Shown here one piece after another: positions 60,437-64,000 of a stretch of DNA of 64,000 nt. The notes beneath the pieces are model-generated. The model worked only from the letters and a program-made list of their open reading frames with translations. It had not been told where the DNA came from and did not search any database. Position 1 is the first letter of the stretch. Every line of letters begins with the position of its first letter. This DNA is from Limnohabitans sp. T6-5 (GTDB taxonomy: Bacteria > Pseudomonadota > Gammaproteobacteria > Burkholderiales > Burkholderiaceae_C), in assembly GCF_003063315.1 (NCBI RefSeq), contig NZ_NERV01000001.1:744001-808000 (forward strand), written 5' to 3'. The translations under genes and the position numbers were made by a program.

Positions 60437-62488
60437 GTGCTCTGCGGCGCACGGCCTGCTTGTCGCGCCACATCGGACTTTGACTTGATCAAGCCTTGGC
60501 ATTGGGCACCTGCAGCTTTGGTGCTGATCCTGGGCGTGGGCTTTGCTGTGGGTGAGACGATGGGCTGGCCCTTTCTGGCGGGGCCATTGCAAAGTCAGTT
60601 GCAACAAAAATTGGGGCGCAATGTGCGCCTGAGTGCGGCAAACGACAAGGACCAAGCCTCGGTGGCATTGCACTTTTGGGGTGGCATCCGTTTGCAAAGT
60701 CGCGTCCTGGAAATCGGCGCACCTTCATGGAGTCGTGCGCCTTATTTTCTGTTGGCACAAGACGTCGATTTACACCTTCGCTACAGCGATGTGTGGCGTG
60801 CATGGCAGGGTCAGCAGTTGGTCGTGCAGGCCTTGGCGGCCCGCAAGCTCACGGTCTATCTGGAACGCACCGCCGATGGGCATGCAAGCTGGCTACCGAC
60901 GACGACGGGTGCAGCCTCCAAGCCACCGCGCGTGCAAAACATGGATTTGCTCGATGGCACTGTGCATTACACCGATGTGCCTCTGGCGTTGAACTTTGAA
61001 GCCCAGCTGAGCCTGAGCAGCCCTGCACTCTCGTCATCCACGCCTTTGGCACCACAAAACCGTGTGTTGCGCAGCACTGCCCGCGGTCATTACCGGCAGG
61101 ACGCCTTCCAAATCACTTTGCAATCCACCGGCGCACTGCCTTGGGAAGTGGAGGCGGGACAGGGCACACCGGTGGCTGTCAAGCTGGCTGCAACCCTGGG
61201 CCAAGCCAGTCTGAATTTTGAAGGTGCCGTACGCGACTTTCTCCATCTCAATGGCTTGGACGGTGCGTTCCGCGTGCAAGGCCCGTCGCTGGCAGTCATC
61301 GGTGAGCCCTTGGGCGTGACGCTGCCCACCACGCCTGCTTTCAACGCCAGCGGTCAAGTGCAGCGCAACGGAGCACATTGGACCGTAGCTCTGCACAATG
61401 CCCTCGTTGGCAGTAGTCAATTCAGAGGTGACTTTGTGTTCGATAAAGCGGCCACGCCGCCGCGGCTCAGCGGAACGCTGAACGGAACACGCTTGAAAAT
61501 GGCGGATCTCGCACCGGCGGTGGGCGCTCCCGGAGGAGCCAGCAACAGCGTAACTCGAGCCAAAGTCCTGCCTACCCGGCCCTTTGATCTGGCCTCTTTA
61601 CGCGCCATGGATGCCGATCTGCAAATAGCCTTCAAGCAAGTCGACACCCACACCAAGTGGCTCGAACCCCTGCGCCCTTTCAAGACGCATTTGACGCTCA
61701 ACAAGGGCGTGCTCACGCTGTCCAACATCGAGGCCCGCACTGCCCAGGGCCATCTGACTGGCACCCTGTCGCTCAACGGCCAGCGAAACACGGCGCAATG
61801 GGTGGCCGATTTGAACTGGAACGGCGTGCAACTGCAGCGCTGGATTCACCAGGAGCGCCCCGAGGGTCGGCCACCTTATGTGTCCGGTCTGCTGAAAGGT
61901 CACGCCAAGGTGCATGGCCAAGGGCGTTCTACCGCTGAAATCCTGGCAACTCTAGAAGGTGACATCGACGCCAGTGTGGTGCATGGCACCCTGTCGCATT
62001 TGCTGGTGGAGATGGGAGGATTGGATGTGGCCGAGTCACTGGGCGTGTATTTCCAAGGCGATAACCCGTTGATACTGGACTGCGCTCTGGCAGACCTGCG
62101 TGTGTCCGCAGGCACACTGCGCCCGCGCTTGTTGGTACTTGACACCGGTGACTCGACACTCTGGGCAGATGGAACCGTATCCCTCGCCTCAGAAAAGCTG
62201 GATCTGCGCACCGTGGTGGCGCCCAAAGATTTCAGTGTGCTGACGCTGCGCGCTCCACTGCGAATCCAGGGCAGTTTTGCCCATCCCTTGGTGACCGTGG
62301 AAAAAGGGCCACTGGGTATGAAGCTGGGTTTAGCGCTGCTGCTGGGACTGGTGAACCCACTAGCGGCTATGCTGCCGTTGGTGGATACGGGCAACGTGCA
62401 AGAGGCCGACGCCAGCGCCGCAAAATGCAAAGCGCGCATGCATAAAAAACTGCAAGCTGCCCAGCCAAATGGCCCCCGCAAACGTTAA
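60437..62488 (+). CDS. AsmA family protein
   Basis: 683 residues. An N-terminal transmembrane anchor (WAPAALVLILGVGFAVGETM) is followed by the AsmA-type start of a long periplasmic beta-groove domain (FLAGPLQSQLQQKLGRNV, LHFWGGIRLQSRVLEIGAPS). The C-terminal AsmA region includes NGVQLQRWI, GLLKGHAKVHGQGRSTAEIL, ATLEGDIDASVVHGTLSHLL and LDLRTVVAPKDFSVLTLRAP. Members are thought to move phospholipid or tune outer-membrane assembly. The start is uncertain: GTG used here, or a TTG 16 codons later (LIKPWHWAP). Confidence 0.87.
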   Translation: MLCGARPACRATSDFDLIKPWHWAPAALVLILGVGFAVGETMGWPFLAGPLQSQLQQKLGRNVRLSAANDKDQASVALHFWGGIRLQSRVLEIGAPSWSRAPYFLLAQDVDLHLRYSDVWRAWQGQQLVVQALAARKLTVYLERTADGHASWLPTTTGAASKPPRVQNMDLLDGTVHYTDVPLALNFEAQLSLSSPALSSSTPLAPQNRVLRSTARGHYRQDAFQITLQSTGALPWEVEAGQGTPVAVKLAATLGQASLNFEGAVRDFLHLNGLDGAFRVQGPSLAVIGEPLGVTLPTTPAFNASGQVQRNGAHWTVALHNALVGSSQFRGDFVFDKAATPPRLSGTLNGTRLKMADLAPAVGAPGGASNSVTRAKVLPTRPFDLASLRAMDADLQIAFKQVDTHTKWLEPLRPFKTHLTLNKGVLTLSNIEARTAQGHLTGTLSLNGQRNTAQWVADLNWNGVQLQRWIHQERPEGRPPYVSGLLKGHAKVHGQGRSTAEILATLEGDIDASVVHGTLSHLLVEMGGLDVAESLGVYFQGDNPLILDCALADLRVSAGTLRPRLLVLDTGDSTLWADGTVSLASEKLDLRTVVAPKDFSVLTLRAPLRIQGSFAHPLVTVEKGPLGMKLGLALLLGLVNPLAAMLPLVDTGNVQEADASAAKCKARMHKKLQAAQPNGPRKR

Positions 62489-62495
62489 AGGCCTG

Positions 62496-62930
62496 ATGCG
62501 CCAAAAAACCATTTTGCTGCTGACCATCGGGGCGGTGCTGGCCAGTCTGGTCGCCATCGTGGCCGAGCTGTCCGCCATCAAGTCGCTCAGCGGCAGCGAC
62601 AAATTGCTGCACATCGCCCTGACCGGGGCGACGGTGGCCAGTTCGTGGGTGTTCATGCACCTCATGTTTGCCATGCACTACGCCCACGACTACTACCTGA
62701 GCGGGCGGCACGGGCGCGAACCGGGGCTGGCTTTTCCGCAAGAGCCTGCGCCTGACTATTGGGACTTTTTGTATTTTTCAGCCGTGATCGGCACCTCGGG
62801 GCAGACGGCGGACGTGTCGTTCACCTCCAAGGCCATGCGACGCACGGGCCTTGTGCACTGCGTACTGGCCTACTTCTACAACACCACCGTGCTGGCCCTG
62901 ACGATCAACATGGCGGCCAGCCTGATGTGA
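62496..62930 (+). CDS. DUF1345 family membrane protein, N-terminally short
   Basis: 144 residues from MRQKTILLL, seven bases after asmA with AAAGG as the SD. Conserved DUF1345 parts are [54 protein letters not shown] and [11 protein letters not shown]. From recollection, family members run to about 200-220 residues with two more helices at the N-terminus; these are missing here, the upstream DNA being occupied by asmA. It may be a functional short form or a truncated relic. An ATG at 62469 overlapping asmA is possible. Confidence 0.78.
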   Translation: MRQKTILLLTIGAVLASLVAIVAELSAIKSLSGSDKLLHIALTGATVASSWVFMHLMFAMHYAHDYYLSGRHGREPGLAFPQEPAPDYWDFLYFSAVIGTSGQTADVSFTSKAMRRTGLVHCVLAYFYNTTVLALTINMAASLM

Positions 62931-62960
62931 ACCCGGCCGGGGGACAGGCCCCGCGCCCGA

Positions 62961-62966
62961 TAAAAT
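62961..62966 (+). promoter_or_regulatory. Possible -10 element for argH
   Basis: TAAAAT, eight bases before the argH ATG; a transcript from here would have almost no 5' leader. No SD is seen before the ATG, which is consistent with near-leaderless translation. Confidence 0.4.
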
Positions 62967-62974
62967 CGGCGTCT

Positions 62975-64000
62975 ATGACAAACCAACTCGACAAAAAATC
63001 CCAAGCCTGGTCCGCGCTCTTTTCTGAACCCATGAGCGAGTTGGTCAAGCGCTACACCGCCAGCGTGTTCTTTGACAAGCGCCTGTGGCAAGCCGACATC
63101 CAGGGCTCTTTGGCCCACGCCGACATGCTGGCCGCGCAAAACATCATCGGCGCCAGCGACCTGGCCGACATCCAGCGCGGCATGGCGCAAATCACCCAAG
63201 AGATCGAATCCGGCGCTTTTGAATGGAAGCTCGACCTCGAAGACGTGCACCTGAACATTGAGGCGCGTCTGACCCAGCTGGTGGGCGACGCGGGCAAGCG
63301 CCTGCACACTGGGCGCAGCCGCAATGACCAAGTGGCCACCGACGTGCGCCTGTGGCTTCGCAGCGAGATGGACCTGATCATCGATTTGCTGGTGGACCTG
63401 CAAAAGTCGCTGGTCGATGTGGCCGAGCAAAACGTCGAAGTCATCCTGCCCGGCTTCACCCACCTGCAAGTGGCCCAGCCGGTGAGCTTTGCGCACCACC
63501 TGCTGGCCTATGTCGAGATGTTTGCCCGCGACGCCGAGCGCATGAGCGACGTGCGCCGACGCACCAACCGCCTGCCCTTGGGCAGCGCCGCTTTGGCGGG
63601 CACCACTTATCCGCTAGACCGTGAACGTGTGGCACGCACTTTGGGCATGGTTGACGAGCAGGGCAACGCACAGGTTTGCCAAAACAGCCTGGACGGCGTG
63701 AGCGACCGCGACTTCGCCATCGAATTCACCGCCGCCGCTTCGCTGTGCATGGTGCACATCAGCCGTTTCTCTGAAGAACTGATTTTGTGGATGAGCCAGA
63801 ACTTCGGCTTTGTGCGCATTGCCGACCGCTTCACCACCGGCTCGTCGATCATGCCGCAGAAGAAAAATCCCGACGTGCCCGAACTGGCGCGCGGCAAAAC
63901 TGGTCGCGTGGTCGGCCACCTGATGGGCCTGATCACCCTGATGAAAGGCCAGCCACTGGCCTACAACAAAGACAACCAGGAAGACAAAGAGCCGTTGTTT
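62975..64000 (+). CDS. argH: Argininosuccinate lyase (3' end outside window)
   Basis: 342 codons are visible of an expected 460 or so; last step of arginine synthesis (argininosuccinate to arginine and fumarate). Conserved pieces: [70 protein letters not shown], and the superfamily signature [12 protein letters not shown] with the catalytic Ser loop. Reading frame is intact to the window edge. Confidence 0.97.
   Translation, partial: MTNQLDKKSQAWSALFSEPMSELVKRYTASVFFDKRLWQADIQGSLAHADMLAAQNIIGASDLADIQRGMAQITQEIESGAFEWKLDLEDVHLNIEARLTQLVGDAGKRLHTGRSRNDQVATDVRLWLRSEMDLIIDLLVDLQKSLVDVAEQNVEVILPGFTHLQVAQPVSFAHHLLAYVEMFARDAERMSDVRRRTNRLPLGSAALAGTTYPLDRERVARTLGMVDEQGNAQVCQNSLDGVSDRDFAIEFTAAASLCMVHISRFSEELILWMSQNFGFVRIADRFTTGSSIMPQKKNPDVPELARGKTGRVVGHLMGLITLMKGQPLAYNKDNQEDKEPLF

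Overview
The window looks like chromosomal DNA of a betaproteobacterium, order Burkholderiales, most likely family Comamonadaceae (Limnohabitans/Rhodoferax-like). The grounds are family resemblance of the proteins and gene order (sdhCDAB-sdhE-gltA after a GntR regulator; leuCD/leuB-asd-fimV-truA-trpFBA-accD; rpmF-plsX-fabHDG-acpP-fabF; lepA-lepB-rnc-era-recO-pdxJ-acpS-nagZ; hemCDXY beside ppc), together with high-GC coding sequence and many ATGA-type gene overlaps. No similarity search was run. Nearly everything is single-copy core metabolism or information processing. No rRNA, tRNA, prophage or CRISPR array was seen.

Layout. 1-8.8 kb: TCA-cycle block (exported hypothetical, CitE-like lyase and malate dehydrogenase on the minus strand; divergent GntR regulator, succinate dehydrogenase, its flavinylation factor and citrate synthase on the plus strand). 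9-14.7 kb: leuC-leuD and leuB, split by an AT-rich two-gene insert (an FRG-domain protein and a GIY-YIG/MUG113 protein) followed by a broken IS5-type transposase end. 14.7-22.7 kb: a putative leader peptide, asd, fimV, truA, trpF, trpB, trpA, accD. 22.9-25.8 kb: YggT protein, LON-domain protein, lysS. 25.8-33.8 kb: minus-strand run lepA-lepB-rnc-era-recO-pdxJ-acpS-nagZ plus a small membrane protein. 34.3-42.7 kb: DegQ/MucD protease, small membrane protein, and the fatty acid synthesis cluster fabF-acpP-fabG-fabD-fabH-plsX-rpmF-yceD. 42.7-47.4 kb: Maf/YceF, RsmI-like methylase, then SppA, Rieske, HAD phosphatase and RluC on the minus strand. 48-51 kb: rne. 51.2-58.4 kb: hemY-hemX-hemD-hemC divergent from ppc. 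58.5-64 kb: sorbosone-dehydrogenase-like lipoprotein, AsmA protein, shortened DUF1345 protein, and argH running off the end.

The most interesting items are outside the core genes. (1) The leuD/leuB insert is a tightly coupled FRG + GIY-YIG pair, of a kind that could be a small defence or conflict module. (2) A 33-codon ORF rich in Val and Thr/Lys/Ile codons precedes asd and is followed by strong hairpins, suggesting attenuation control. (3) Intergenic repeats include a REP-like paired palindrome at three loci, heptamer arrays that replace the 3' ends of trpB and pdxJ, an 88-bp tandem duplication, and a 33-bp inverted repeat after gltA. (4) A candidate small RNA lies between degQ and lepA. (5) The rpoE-rseA-rseB module that often lies between fabF and the DegP-like gene in relatives is absent. 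(6) A palindrome sits exactly in the spacer of the putative gntR promoter.
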